Shown here in pieces: positions 33,247 through 44,817 of a DNA stretch of 64,000 nucleotides. Both the position numbers and the translations under genes were made by a program. Origin of the DNA: Macrotrachela quadricornifera (Eukaryota; Rotifera; Eurotatoria; Philodinida; Philodinidae); contig JAJEKB010021880.1 of the NCBI GenBank assembly GCA_022393335.1, forward strand, positions 3,831,523-3,895,522, in the 5' to 3' direction. Each line of letters opens with the position of its first letter. The first letter of the stretch is position 1. Below the pieces are notes generated by a model that did no database searches, had not been told where the DNA came from, and saw only the letters and a program-made list of their open reading frames with translations.

Positions 33247-34342
33247 ATATATCAGCTTGTACGAGCGTAACGCGATGACGTTTTGGCCGCAGTTTTATTT
33301 ACTTTTCTCAGCAATGAAATTGCTCAGAAGGTTTGTTCTTTCGTTATAAGATGTACCTCTCTCTTCTCCGAAGTCTCTGAGAATATGAACTCGTTTGAGC
33401 GAGCCGTTTGAATATTACAGTGAAAATACATGGCGTAACGCGATGATGAAAAAGGGACAAAAAATTGAGGGTGGCATAATTATTCTTTATTTCTCTGCGA
33501 ATGTGTGCTATATTCAAAGAAGTGTGCTATATTCAAAGAAGTGTTCTATGTACGTTTTGTAGCCAACAGTTGGAGGTATCCAAAAGAGAAAAAAACTTTT
33601 CAAACAGACTCCTTAATTTGAACAAAGATCGGTTTAGGCATATGTTAAATGTTGTGTTTATTGATTCCTCTAATACAAGAAAAATCGTTAAAAAATTAAA
33701 CAAGTTTGATTAATATGTATAGCAATGTGCATGTAAGGTCTAAAAAACTCAAAATTTCAGTTAACATTTGTTTTCGATGATTTATATATGGTTAGATAGA
33801 GCTCACAAAACTGTCTAAGAAAATGTAGCTTAAAAAATGATTTACTCTTCTATATATGTTAAACCAATAAAAACTACTCAGATCATTCTATGCGGAATGA
33901 TTTCAATAACAGAATGTTCTGCGTATTTTGACTTGTTTGAAGTATATAATAGAGTGAAAAATTTTGTTGAGCTGCATTTTCTAAGACAATTTTGTGAGCT
34001 CTATATAATCATATATAAATCATCAAGAAAAAAAATGTAACTGAAACTTTAAGTTTTTCCGATCTTACCGATATATCATAGAAACGACAGAGAATTTTGA
34101 GAGTGTTTCGATATACGAATTGGATGAACCTATGGTCTAAATAGAAGAACTTTCTTTGTCTATTAATGCTCTCTCTTCCATCAATTATAAAACGCGATTC
34201 AAAGCACTTATTCATGAAAAACGAAATATGTCTTCCTACACTTCAGACCACGCTCCAGAACATGGTAATAATGATTTCTTAAGATCTTGATTTCGAACTC
34301 ACGGTCATGGAGGTGACGCGTTACGCGTACAAGCCGATATAT
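33247..34342. mobile_element. Inverted-repeat element, 1.1 kb, with nested element
   Basis: Ends ATATATCAGCTTGTACGAGC (33247) and the complementary CGTACAAGCCGATATAT (ending 34342), followed on each arm by a CGTAACGCG block. A second GCGTAACGCGATGA copy lies at 33433. Non-coding; a shorter foldback is nested inside. Confidence 0.55.
33776..34025. mobile_element. Nested foldback element, 250 bp
   Basis: Arms of about 55 bp: 33777-33831 (GATTTATATATGGTTAGATA, then AGAGCTCACAAAACTGTCT) pairs with 33972-34024 with about five mismatches. It lies inside the larger 33247-34342 element, so it inserted later. Confidence 0.65.
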
Positions 34343-36734
34343 AGCTTATTATACAAATTCTAATATGGTCTTGCAAGATCTTATGGGTTGATCATATATG
34401 GATCTTGTTGCCAGTCTTGATAAAAGATATCAATGACTACGATTTTTTGTCAGGTTTTTTGTATGATCTGATATGATCCTATACGATATTGGAATAATAC
34501 CGGATACGATCATATACGAATCAGTAGTGGATCTTATCATCTGATATCTCGACCTGGGTTGCTAGTACTTTTACTTTACTAGTCTCCTATTTTCTGTCCC
34601 GAAATACCAGAAATTTCGGATTTTTACGTCTATAGTTTGAGATATGGAAAATCTGATTAGACCATTGAAGACAAGTCATTGGGTTGTACTTGGAACACAA
34701 ATGAAACAGCTGAAACATGTTCCTAAACGAATTTCTTCTAATTATATTATATAAATTCTAATATTTAACCGATCTTTTAGCCTCTCAAGATACATACTTA
34801 GAGGTATGGAAGGTCTAATTATACCGTTTGGCTAGAGCTCGTCGATTTGTACTTTGGAACTCTCTGTAACAGCTTCTTGGGCAAATATCGACTGGATTTA
34901 CTCGAATGCGAAGTTAACTTCATCTACGTGATGTCCCATCAAGCTCGCTTTAGCTTCATGGACTAGTTTGAAATGAACTACAGGATAAAGATTTCTCACT
35001 AGACTATATAACTAGAGGTGTAAGCTAACAGTTCATAGGATATTCACCGTTCGAAATTTTTATATGCTTTTCTCAAAAATTTCCGTCATTTTGAGAGATT
35101 TTGTAAGAGAAAAAGGGAAAAACCATAATGTAGGAGATTATTATTAGAAGTTACATTGGATTAATCTTGAAAACTATTCCTAAGTGCCGAAAATAACCAA
35201 AATTTCAGTATTTCTGTCTATATGATGAGGGCAACGATTCAAAAATTAAAAATATTTTCGGTCTATGGGCAACGTCGCTCAGCCACTCGGCTTACACCTC
35301 AGTATACGGGGACATATCGTTGTAAATGGAATGCTCTATTATTACACTAAGTAGTTTAAATATTCAGCAACTAATCAGTGATGAAACATTATGCGAGTCA
35401 CACTTACAAGTGCTTTAAGAAACTTCTAAAATAGAAATTTCTCGTCAATAGATATAAAATGGCTTGTATTCTCATTTCATGAAGGAACTAACAAATATTG
35501 TTATCCTCACTCTCACTATCGGAAGCATCTTATGGCAATTACTGTTCTTACCCTCACATTATGCAGCGTCCTTCTCACACTCATCCTTACACTCAAAACA
35601 TTTGTAGATCCATCTCATTACAGGAAATTCAATCAGAACCTTCAATTTTTAGGCTATTCATTTAGTGGAATATTTGGACGTGTAGTTTCCTGCTAGCTAG
35701 TGTATGGATATTATGATATCTCTGAGAGCGTTTAGTAAATATCAGATAATAATTTTCGCGGATAAAATGCATCGAAGGCGCGTTTAGAATAATGATAAGA
35801 ACGAAAAATGTCGTTGTCGTTGTTGTTGTCAGACTGAAGCAGTCACATTCTGTTTCTTGCTTGTCGACTGTCGCTTTACTTACACTGATTACACAACTGC
35901 TGTTTTGCTCACGATAAAAATTTGTCCGAAAAATCGAAGGTAATTGTACTATTTCTAATGGAGATCTCCAAAAGGAAGATAAAGCTGAGATTTAGATTTC
36001 TATCAATTTTTTCTGCGGTTAGAGACGATTTGTAAAAACTGAATAGATAATCTGACTTTCGTCATTCTATACAATCGATATCAAAAACCCAGTAAATCAT
36101 CTACTACTCGTAGTTTTAAAAACTACTATGAACATAAGTATTTGACATTGCAACATTTTGAAGGTTTCTGATGAGACTTTCCCATGTCGCTTGGTTGCTC
36201 TTCAGAGATTGGTGTAATGAATTTCCTAGAGTTCAGTTTAATTCTAATCCATTCTTAGATGACCTAGAGTCATTGCATAAAATTCTTGCAATTATTCATG
36301 TGATCAGTAACGTACAACATTGACTTGGTCTTTGCTTTGTATTGTAAACAATCCAGTGTATGAAATTGTCAGATCCAATATCGCGATGAGATGAAAAAAC
36401 TACAGTAAACAGCACTTTTATTATAAATTTTTTTCTATGGGTGAAATTTATTTTGTCTTATTTGACCCAGTAATCTATCGGAAGATGCCTATGCGTGGCG
36501 TCGAATTCATATATTCTTTACTTCCCACGGCTATTTTCACCGTCACCTATACGTTGTGGACAGCAGGATGTCATTATTATTCTTGGATAAAGACATAGTT
36601 ATCCAAGGGAATATGATGGGTGTAGTTCGTTGAAAGCTACAACAGCGAGATATCATAACTTTTGTGCTGAACTCAAAAAACTGTTTTCACAATTGTCTTT
36701 TGTTTGTTTAAATTAGTCTATCAAGCTAAAAATT
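34343..36734. other. Intergenic, no supported gene
   Basis: GATC- and ATACGATC-rich imperfect repeats at 34350-34560, and a CTCACACTC-type patch at 35505-35590. No open frame with a recognisable domain. The promoter of the GTPase gene presumably lies near the 3' end, but no defined element is visible. Confidence 0.45.
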
Positions 36735-38867
36735 ATGGATACATTTACAAATGCGTTTGATGAAAAAATTCGTCCTCTTATGGACAAAATTGATCAAGTT
36801 CGATCATTATTATCATCGAATGATTATGGCATTACTTTTCCAAATGTTGTTGTCGTTGGTGATCAGTCAAGTGGTAAATCGACTTTATTGGAAGCATTAT
36901 CATTAGTTGAACTTCCAAAAGGTTCTGGTATTGTTACTCGATGTCCATTAATATTACGATTACGTAAATCTAATCAAAGACAAGTATATCATTTACAAGG
37001 TAATGATAAAAAAGTTGTCTTAGATGAAAGCAAATTAAATATATTAAAATATATTGAAGAACAAACAAAAAAGTTAGCTGGTGATCATAAAAATGTTGTT
37101 CATGATTTAATTGAATTACAAGTTGAAGATCCTAATGTACGTGATTTAACTATTGTTGATTTACCTGGTATAGCACGTAATCCTATAGCTGATCAACCAA
37201 AAGATATTCATAAACAAACAACAGATTTAATTCGTAAATTTATTCGACAAGAAGGTAGTGTTATTCTATGTGTCTTTCCTGCTAATGTTGATATAGCAAC
37301 AGTTGAATCATTTACATTAGCACGTGAAGTAGATCCATCAGGTATTCGAACAATAGGTGTTATAACAAAATCTGATCTTGCTTCTGATGATAATCTATTA
37401 ATACAACAATTATTAATGGAAAAAGCTGATGTACTTCATTTACAATTAGGTTTTGTTGCTGTTCGTAATCGTAGTACAGATGAAAAACTTTCTTTAGAAA
37501 ATGCACGTAAACGTGAAAAAGAATTTTTTCGTCAACATTCAGCTTCGACTATTGTTGGATGGCATTGTCTTGGTATTGATGCACTTATTACACGTTTAGC
37601 TGATTTATATTCTGATCGTGTTCAAGAAACATTTCCAAAAATGAAAAATGAAATACAAAATAAATTAAAAGAAGTATGTGAACAATTATCAAAATTTCCA
37701 CCAGATTTAGAAACACCGTCAGTACGTTTAGCTAAATATTATGAATTAGCTGATTTTTATGTAGAAAATATTTTAAAAGTACGTTTTACAAATTCAAATG
37801 ATGGTCAACATGTTAGTATAATTAATATATTACATGAAAAATTCAAAAAATTTGAAGGAATAATACATAAATATACACGAGAATTATTTACACCAAAATA
37901 TCGTTCAAAAGTTCGAGATGCTATGTCGGCATGTTTTGGTGAAGAACTACCAAATTTTCTTCCACATCCTGTATTAAAACGTTTAATATGTGAAAAACTT
38001 GATCAACTTTGGCATGTCACAAATGCGCTTATAAATGAATGTTTTTACTTAATATATGGATTATTATTAGATAATGATAATAGTGCATGTAAGAGTGATA
38101 TATTGTTAGCAAAATTACTACCAGCATTTCGTAATATTGTTATTTCGCATTTGAATGAAAAAAAGCAGGCAGTACATGACCAACTGCAGGAAATGATTCG
38201 ATTAGAAAAACATGATCCATATACAATGAATCATTATTATATGGATATAGTTAGTAAATTTAAAGAACGACCAGTAGAAAAAAAATTAAATAATACTGCA
38301 GAAAAAAAGAATTCTACTTCGACAACGAATGATGATGATGAATTGATGTTTGATGCCATTTCGAATGATGAACAAGCAGTGCAAGAGATGCTAATTAGTA
38401 TATTTTCATATTGGAAGGTATTAACAAAAAGATTTATAGATTATACAGCATTATCTCTACGTGCAGGATGTGTTTTCGACGTTTGTTCTGGTATACGAGA
38501 ACGTTTAAGACATATTCCTATAGAACAATGTGATTTCGTTGATTCATATCTTGCTGAAGATGCATTTATTAGAAATAAAAGAAAACAATTACAGCAAACA
38601 AAAGAAAGATTGGAAAAAGTTGATGTTATACTTGGTGGACATAATATAACAGGTGTTCATAATGATACATTTAATGATTTAATGTCAATGGAAAATAATT
38701 CATTCATAACATTAGATATGCTTGATAAAAATCTTTCTAATTCGGGTTTGACTGATACCACAGGTAGCACCTCGGCTAAGCCAGTTCCTAGTTCTACTAC
38801 TGCAAGTGTGAACCTATCTACTTTGGTATCCAGTTTCACTACTAGAAGTGTGCCTTCCAATAGATGA
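36735..38867 (+). CDS. Mx/dynamin-like large GTPase
   Basis: 710 aa in a single exon from ATG 36735. GTPase motifs: P-loop GDQSSGKS at 42-49, switch-I Thr in GIVTRCP at 65-71, DLPG at 142-145, TKSD at 211-214. A stalk region and a GTPase-effector domain (about 555-650, including IFSYWKVLTKRFIDYTALSL) follow. No PH domain lies between stalk and GED, and no proline-rich tail is present, which is the Mx rather than the classical dynamin layout. The last 50 residues are Ser/Thr-rich. Family members hydrolyse GTP and self-assemble on membranes or ribonucleoprotein; vertebrate Mx are antiviral, but that role is not shown for rotifers. It is intronless, unlike some neighbours, so a retrocopy origin is possible. 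An AATAAA lies at about 38970. Confidence 0.88.
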   Translation: MDTFTNAFDEKIRPLMDKIDQVRSLLSSNDYGITFPNVVVVGDQSSGKSTLLEALSLVELPKGSGIVTRCPLILRLRKSNQRQVYHLQGNDKKVVLDESKLNILKYIEEQTKKLAGDHKNVVHDLIELQVEDPNVRDLTIVDLPGIARNPIADQPKDIHKQTTDLIRKFIRQEGSVILCVFPANVDIATVESFTLAREVDPSGIRTIGVITKSDLASDDNLLIQQLLMEKADVLHLQLGFVAVRNRSTDEKLSLENARKREKEFFRQHSASTIVGWHCLGIDALITRLADLYSDRVQETFPKMKNEIQNKLKEVCEQLSKFPPDLETPSVRLAKYYELADFYVENILKVRFTNSNDGQHVSIINILHEKFKKFEGIIHKYTRELFTPKYRSKVRDAMSACFGEELPNFLPHPVLKRLICEKLDQLWHVTNALINECFYLIYGLLLDNDNSACKSDILLAKLLPAFRNIVISHLNEKKQAVHDQLQEMIRLEKHDPYTMNHYYMDIVSKFKERPVEKKLNNTAEKKNSTSTTNDDDELMFDAISNDEQAVQEMLISIFSYWKVLTKRFIDYTALSLRAGCVFDVCSGIRERLRHIPIEQCDFVDSYLAEDAFIRNKRKQLQQTKERLEKVDVILGGHNITGVHNDTFNDLMSMENNSFITLDMLDKNLSNSGLTDTTGSTSAKPVPSSTTASVNLSTLVSSFTTRSVPSNR

Positions 38868-39941
38868 AAATAAGACCAAGAATGGTAAATTCGTCAATAT
38901 ATACAACTTATTAATTCAATCTACAACGAACATTTTTTGACACGTCGAACGCTAAAAATCGTTTGATTGTAATAAAAAATTTTTCAGTAGTACGTTATTT
39001 AAATACAAGTAGTCATTCGACTCTAACAGTTTGTCATAATTTACATAATTTCATAATATTTTATGAAGATAATGTATGAAAATAAAATATTCTTTAAACC
39101 AAGGGGGATATAACTGATTGCAATCAAAGCAATCATTTGCAATCATTGACTATCAATGACAATCATTACCAATTAATGGCACTTATTGATAATCGTCGAA
39201 TACAGCATTTTATAGCAGCAACAAAAATGCTTATTACTTAATACTCGAGTCACGATAAACTATATAAGTGCAATAGATATCCTTTGAACGGAAAAAACTA
39301 GAGAGAAAAATAATGAACAAAAGATAATTTCTTTATTATCTAGATTTTCTTTCTGTTCTGTTGTTTCGTATTCATTCTCTAGTGTCAATACAGGGCAGAA
39401 CGAAAAGAGATTTGCAATATTCCTTTTTTCCTATATATTTTTATCTTTCCAAGTTAAGTTTACACAAGCTTTTTATTAAGTAAATTTTGTCCACTAAAAT
39501 GCCTATTTCTAAATATTCATCTATATGTACAAAATCACCAGAAGAAAAAAACAAAACAAGAATATTTCATTATTCTTCCATCGTTATTTTCGATGAAAAT
39601 AAATAGTCACACGCTCATTTAACTTGGTATACTCGTAATTCAACGTCATTCACCACCACAACGCCTGAATGAATCAATATTTAACTCTCAATTCTGTAAA
39701 AATATATTTCATTTGTGTCATGCCATGTCTGGAACTTTTTCGTCTATCATTAATTTTAGTATTTATGAATTTATTCAACGAGTAAAAAAATTATCTTTTT
39801 TTAAATTCTGTAAAATGTCCAAATAACAACATTGTAAAAAAAAATAGGAACATTACCGAACCTCAAGAAAAGGTTCGGTAGATGACAAAAAGCTTGTATA
39901 TGTGTTCAAAGTTTAAAAAAAGAATAAAAAAATACACAGAA

Positions 39942-40228
39942 CCTTTAAAGGATCTTAACGTGTGCCCAGGTGAAGATCCTTTTTTCTTCGAAATCTTTTG
40001 AAGTTCCGTAGACCAAAAATAGGCCTTGTAGGAAAATATGAAACGTTTAGAGTTTCGTATTAAACCTCGCGGTTTTGTACTGGATTTCGTGTAAAACTAT
40101 TATATTTAATACAAAACTCTAAAGGTTTCGTATTTTCCTACGAAACCTATTTTTTGGTCTACGGAACTTAAAAAGGTTTCGAAGAAAAAAGGATTTTCAT
40201 CTGGACACACGGTAAGATCCTTTAAGGG
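39942..40228. repeat. Hairpin with 120-bp arms
   Basis: 39942-40070 pairs with 40105-40228: CCTTTAAAGGATCTTAACGT against its complement with scattered mismatches, including the shared AGTTCCGTAGACCAAAAA and GTAGGAAAATA blocks. The loop is only about 35 nt. It could form a long RNA hairpin if transcribed. Confidence 0.7.
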
Positions 40229-40796
40229 TACCCCCCCGCCTCTTTTTTTCTGTCGAACTTTTTGGAAAAATTTTTTTTGTTTATATGTGCCGTAGAGAGA
40301 CCATGTGTTGGTATCTCGATTGTCGTTTAAATGATCTCGATTGGTCCTGCCATTCAAGTGCTATCGGGTGTCCACGAAAAGCCATGACCAAAAAAAAATT
40401 TTTTCAAAAAAATTTTTTAATGTGCTCACTGGATTCTACATGAAAAGTTGTTTATAAAAATGTTGAAAAAAAAATCAGAGTGTTCCCAAACTTATTTTTT
40501 AGTTTTCTCAAAACTAGTTTTTCATCCACAGAGTTTGATTGTGCTACCATCAACCCTCCCTTAACTTTGTCCGATCGAGCTGAATTTTTTACCAGAGATA
40601 CTTGGATATATCCTCCAGAGGTAAAATCGGCCGTTTTCGTTTTCGACCATTTCGTTCGAGTTTATGGGATTTTCGAGATCGACTTCTCGGTTTTTTCGAG
40701 ATCGTTTTCGTATTTTTTGTTATAAAAAAAAAGAAAGCGAGTTTTTGAAAAACGCTGAAAATTACCTCTTAGATACAGGTGTAGGTGATCTCAAAA

Positions 40797-40985
40797 AAAA
40801 TTTCAGCTCAATCGGACGAAGTTTGATAGAGAAAACCGGTGGCACAATGAGACCCTATGGAAAACCATTAGTTTTCGAAAAAATCCAAGAAGATCCCTTT
40901 TGAAAATTTTTTCCTCGAACGCATGTCTCATCAATTTAGGTCCTCTATTTGTGGTAAAAATTTCAGCTCGATTGGACTTGCCGTT
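40797..40985 (+). repeat. Dispersed repeat copy, homologous to 5028-5222
   Basis: Same ordered blocks as at 5028-5222: CTCAATCGGAC, GAGACCCTATGGAAAACCA, GCATGTCTCATCA, GTGGTAAAAATT. Located inside the nested inverted-repeat element. Class unknown. Confidence 0.4.
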
Positions 40986-41347
40986 CTTGAGATCTAAAAA
41001 TCATGAAAAAAGAGGGGGGGATACCCTTAAAAGTTCTGTGTATTTTTTTATTTTTTTTTTAAACTTTGAACACATTTGTAAGCTTTTTGTCATCTATCGA
41101 ACCTTTTCTTGAGGTTCGATAATATTCCTATTTTTTTACAATGAACAATGGTGCAAATACAGAGCTTATATTTCCGCGTCATCATAAATAATCAATTCTC
41201 AAGAAATATCGATCTTATCATCTTATATTGTATCGCTTTCGCTTGAAGCTATTGACAATACTATTATATGTGCGTATTCCGATTTGTATCGTTTACTGGT
41301 TGATATGAATGTTCGCAAACAAGATTAACTCTTATTATTAGAAAAAA

Positions 41348-41527
41348 ATGTCTCAATCAACTTACCTTCATCTTATAAAATCACGAATAGCTGATTACTC
41401 TTGTCCTAATGAATACGATCCCGATTTTGACCCGGATTCATACAGTGGCACTTCTGATGAAGCAGAAGAGATTACCGAGAATGATGTTTGTTATGAAGAC
41501 TCAAATAACGGCGATAACAAGTACTAG
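41348..41527 (+). CDS. Short acidic ORF within hAT-like element
   Basis: 59 aa from ATG 41348: a helical N-terminus (MSQSTYLHLIKSRIADYSC), then an Asp/Glu/Ser-rich tail ending before TAG 41525. It lies inside the hAT-like element, so it may be the leader of a lost transposase. No domain recognised; chance is not excluded. Confidence 0.25.
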   Translation: MSQSTYLHLIKSRIADYSCPNEYDPDFDPDSYSGTSDEAEEITENDVCYEDSNNGDNKY

Positions 41528-42101
41528 AATCTTTCTAATGATCTCGTCAACATCAGTATGTCAACATTTTAAAGGATGCGAGTATTTGATTCGATTAGTC
41601 CTACCCTGGTTAACTCATATTTTGTTGTGGACATTAACGTTATAAAAAAATACTTACACAAACAAATAGCAGCTTGGCTTCTGCCAAAAGATAAGTAAAA
41701 TTTGTCTTCAAGTCGTTTAAACCATGTCACGACTCGTAATGAATGAAGTTAATTTCTCTCTCATTTCTTTCTACATCTTATGTTCATTAGTACTCTTTGT
41801 TTTGTTAAATCAATCGCTGAAACTTGTTTCAATTAGCATTAAAAACGTCTGTTATTTTTCACTTTATTTACCAAAAATTTCAGAGAAACTTATTTTATTT
41901 TCCTTGTTGGTCTATTCACTTTTTCTTTAAGAATTTGTTAGTTGAACGAATGAAACACTTTGGTAATTTAATACAAAAAACTTATAACTACAGTAAAACC
42001 TTCAGATCACTAGTTTTATATCAAAGAAGTTGATCGCAATCATTGGCAATCAAAGCAATCTGGGCAATCAAAAAATCAGTTATTTTCCCCTTGCTTAAAA
42101 C

Positions 42102-42571
42102 TATACAATATCGATAAGATAAACACATCTACTCCGTTTTGTCTTCTATTATTCACACCCTCACCCTCATTTTTGAATTCATTGATTGTAGATCTTTAAA
42201 AAAATCATGAAAGACGTTTGTACCTAATGATCAGTTCGCAGATCCGAGTAGATATATTTTGTTATTTCTTGAACGTTCAAATGCCATACAGACAATAGCG
42301 TCGAACTTAAAACTTGACTGCGTCAAGTCAACTATTCCATTTACAATTAAATAGTTGAGCAGTTGAATTGAAGTTTGAACTTTGACATATATATATATAA
42401 CGATAAGCGTATCCATGAAGCCGCCAAAAAAGTATTATGTCTGTAATAAGAGCTGTTATTTTTACAGTGATATACTGCATCGGATAATTTTTATTTCAAA
42501 TTACAGAACAAAAAAGAGACTTCTGATTGATTGAATTGATAACTACTTCGTTAAAGAGTCTATTGATTACA
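42102..42571. other. Intergenic, no supported gene
   Basis: 3' flank of the minus-strand ART gene, with a (TA)n run at about 42390. No coding signal. Confidence 0.5.
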
Positions 42572-44425
42572 TCACAGAAACGAAATCTGACAGTTCGTTT
42601 TTGTTTTAGTCATAGCTTGCAGCTGATTCTGATCTTCATCTGAAAATGATGCTTTAGATAGACATAATCCACCTAATGTTTTATTTAGTTTGAACATCTC
42701 CTGAATACATTCTATAGACTTATTCGTTATTTCTATACATTCGACACCCAGCCATCTCAGTTCTTGGTTATTGGATAAAGCATTCATAATAATCTTCATC
42801 CCATTGTTTGTTACACGATTTTCTCCCATATAAAAATGCGTCAGTGCAGTATTTCGTTTAAGCATTTTGGCCAAATGATTGATTCCTTGATCTGTAATTT
42901 CGTTTCTTCCAAGATTAAGTATGGTTAATGTAGTATTTGAAGTCAAAGCCTGAGCGATGTGCCGAGTGCCACTATCACCGATTGAGTTTGTATAAAGAAA
43001 AATCTCTTTCAATGTGGAATTGACAAGCAGGAGTTGAGCGATAAATTGTGCTCCTTCATTGTTAATCTGATTTCGACCAAGATCTAGAATAGTCAGAAAC
43101 GTATTATTGTATAGTGTCTCAATGATCGAACGAATGCCTATGTTAGAGATACGATTTCCTGATATGTCTAATCTTTGTAATGATGTATTTGGTTGAAGGA
43201 CATCTCCAAGATGTTTAGCTCCTACATCTGTAATATTGTTCCAGCTAATATTGAGATCGGAACACTTAAGATCGATGATGGCTCGTTGAATAATAATCGG
43301 AATATCATTATCCGTTAATTCTTGACTTTCAAGTTTTACTGGACCATTAACTGAACACTGAGAGATCAGTTTTTCGAGTTGTTCATTCCGATAATTATTT
43401 AATGTTTGCTGTATTTTCTTCGTCTGATTAGATTTGGAATGAAAACTTGCAATAGGAGTGGTTAATTTGGATAGTGTTTCCGGTTTTTCTTTCAAAACGA
43501 CTTTGGGTCTAGTATTTGAAATAGTTGAAGGTGTTGCACGGGAAACTTGCTGCTTTTTTCTAAGGTCTATTGTTGACTTAATACTCAAAGGAGGTGAAGG
43601 TGATTCGATAAGAATGAACGGAGGATTAACTTGTTTCAAGTGAATAATGTGAAGATTCGATGAGACAGCCAATTTACTTTTCACTTCAAATTGTGTTGCA
43701 GGTAGAAGAAGAATTTCATCTTCAATAGCCCTGAGAGAATGCGATCGAATCATTCTTCCATTTAAACACTCTATGTTAAATAATGTTCTAGGCCCATATT
43801 TACCAAGAAAATCGTCAGATTCAAGAACTGCGATTGATAGAGTGCATGAAGAAAAAGCCCACCAAACGTAGCGTTCTCCGACTTGATATTCTTGACTGAG
43901 GTCAAGTTTAACACCGCGCCAGATAACTTTTGTCTCAGGTGGCAATCTGCCAAGTGCAGTAAGGATCAATTTTAGATAGGAAAACCAAGGTTTCAATTCA
44001 TTACGGTTTTTACTACGAAGTATTCGATTCAGAACATAATAAAGACATTCGGTTTGTGGTGCCCATTCCATTGTATAAAGATAAATTGAGGCGGATTCAT
44101 TCTGAGTCAATCCATCCTCAGGACGTGTACAATTAGACATAGCAATAAAAACACGTCGACGGATATCAGGACAAAAGGATATGATCGGTTCCACTGCCTC
44201 TTCTAAAGAAACGAGAGGTTTCTTTTGATATCCTTCAATTGGTTGTAATATTTGTCGAGGTTCTTCACCAGCGTCGAGAAACCTATCGTACTTTTCTTCC
44301 ATTTTATTTAGACAAATGTATTCAATCTGTTTTTCACAACGGGCAATGCGCTCTTTTCTCATAATAAAAAAAATACTATCTGGTTCCATTGTTTTTGTAG
44401 TTTCTCCAACATATTTTTCTGCCAT
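42572..44425 (-). CDS. ADP-ribosyltransferase fused to leucine-rich repeats
   Basis: 617 aa from ATG 44425. The open frame extends 18 nt upstream to a GTG, directly after a TTTTTTCTTTTCAG acceptor-like tract, so a 5' exon or UTR intron is possible. Residues about 75-275 match the arginine-specific mono-ADP-ribosyltransferase fold (R-S-E class): Arg in VIWRGVKL (170), Ser-Ser in AFSSCTLS (192-193), and the E-x-E motif EDE at 235-237. This would use NAD+ to modify protein arginines. A linker rich in Ser/Pro/Lys follows (280-365). Then come about eight RNase-inhibitor-type leucine-rich repeats of 28 residues (LxxLDISGNRI, LTILDLGRNQI, LTILNLGRNEI, and so on) to the end, a typical ligand-binding horseshoe. 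No signal peptide, so probably intracellular. Confidence 0.85.
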   Translation of the reverse strand: MAEKYVGETTKTMEPDSIFFIMRKERIARCEKQIEYICLNKMEEKYDRFLDAGEEPRQILQPIEGYQKKPLVSLEEAVEPIISFCPDIRRRVFIAMSNCTRPEDGLTQNESASIYLYTMEWAPQTECLYYVLNRILRSKNRNELKPWFSYLKLILTALGRLPPETKVIWRGVKLDLSQEYQVGERYVWWAFSSCTLSIAVLESDDFLGKYGPRTLFNIECLNGRMIRSHSLRAIEDEILLLPATQFEVKSKLAVSSNLHIIHLKQVNPPFILIESPSPPLSIKSTIDLRKKQQVSRATPSTISNTRPKVVLKEKPETLSKLTTPIASFHSKSNQTKKIQQTLNNYRNEQLEKLISQCSVNGPVKLESQELTDNDIPIIIQRAIIDLKCSDLNISWNNITDVGAKHLGDVLQPNTSLQRLDISGNRISNIGIRSIIETLYNNTFLTILDLGRNQINNEGAQFIAQLLLVNSTLKEIFLYTNSIGDSGTRHIAQALTSNTTLTILNLGRNEITDQGINHLAKMLKRNTALTHFYMGENRVTNNGMKIIMNALSNNQELRWLGVECIEITNKSIECIQEMFKLNKTLGGLCLSKASFSDEDQNQLQAMTKTKTNCQISFL

Positions 44426-44594
44426 ACAGCTTTTTTTTGTCACTGAAAAGAAAAAAGCAATTATCTTTCTAGGTCAATGATTATGAAGAGTACCAACTAC
44501 CGTATACTGTCCTTTACGATGGCATGATCAGTCATATACGACTCACGAACGAAGCATTTTGTAGAGGTCAAAGGGAAAAAATCTCATTTGGAGC

Positions 44595-44715
44595 CATTCG
44601 GATAGCTGCGAATGTCTGGGAACGGATCTAAATCGATAGGAATAGATACAAATGAATGGGAACGGTGTGTGAATGGATCGGAATGGATGCGAATAGATGG
44701 GAATGATTCAAAATG
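44595..44715. repeat. GAATGG-type degenerate short tandem repeat
   Basis: Runs of GAATGG(A/G) / GGAATAGAT-like words at about 9-12 bp spacing, too diverged to give one consensus. Upstream flank of the ART-LRR gene. Confidence 0.5.
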
Positions 44716-44817
44716 TCTCTAAATGACTAATCTTTACATAACTTTAAAATTGAGTTTTATCTTCTTAAAATTGCTAGAGTTGCTATTTTTCAGGAGTTCC
44801 GAAAACTTTGCAAGTCG

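Larger units (their letters stand above)
39845..41130. mobile_element. Long inverted-repeat element nested in hAT-like element
   Basis: Arms of about 105 bp: 39845-39955 (starts TAGGAACATTACCGAACCTC) pairs with 41025-41130. Each arm itself contains a small hairpin (ACCTCAAGAAAAGGTT). The interior holds a further 287-bp hairpin and a piece of the dispersed repeat also seen at 5028-5222. Confidence 0.7.
39100..42093. mobile_element. hAT-like element, 2994 bp, with nested foldbacks
   Basis: Left end CAAGGGGGATATAACTGATT (39100) and right end reading inward CAAGGGGAAAATAACTGATT (to 42093) are inverted repeats. Flanks CTTTAAAC (39092-39099) and CTTAAAAC (42094-42101) are an 8-bp duplication with one mismatch. 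Subterminal GCAATCA / CAATCAAAGCAATC motifs are repeated at both ends (39116-39160, 42033-42070), as transposase-binding repeats would be. No intact transposase is seen; only a 59-codon acidic frame at 41348. Confidence 0.75.

Noticed and set aside
41409..41930. Hydrophobic ORFs in the hAT-like element
   Set aside because: Other-frame readings of AT-rich element DNA with no domain.
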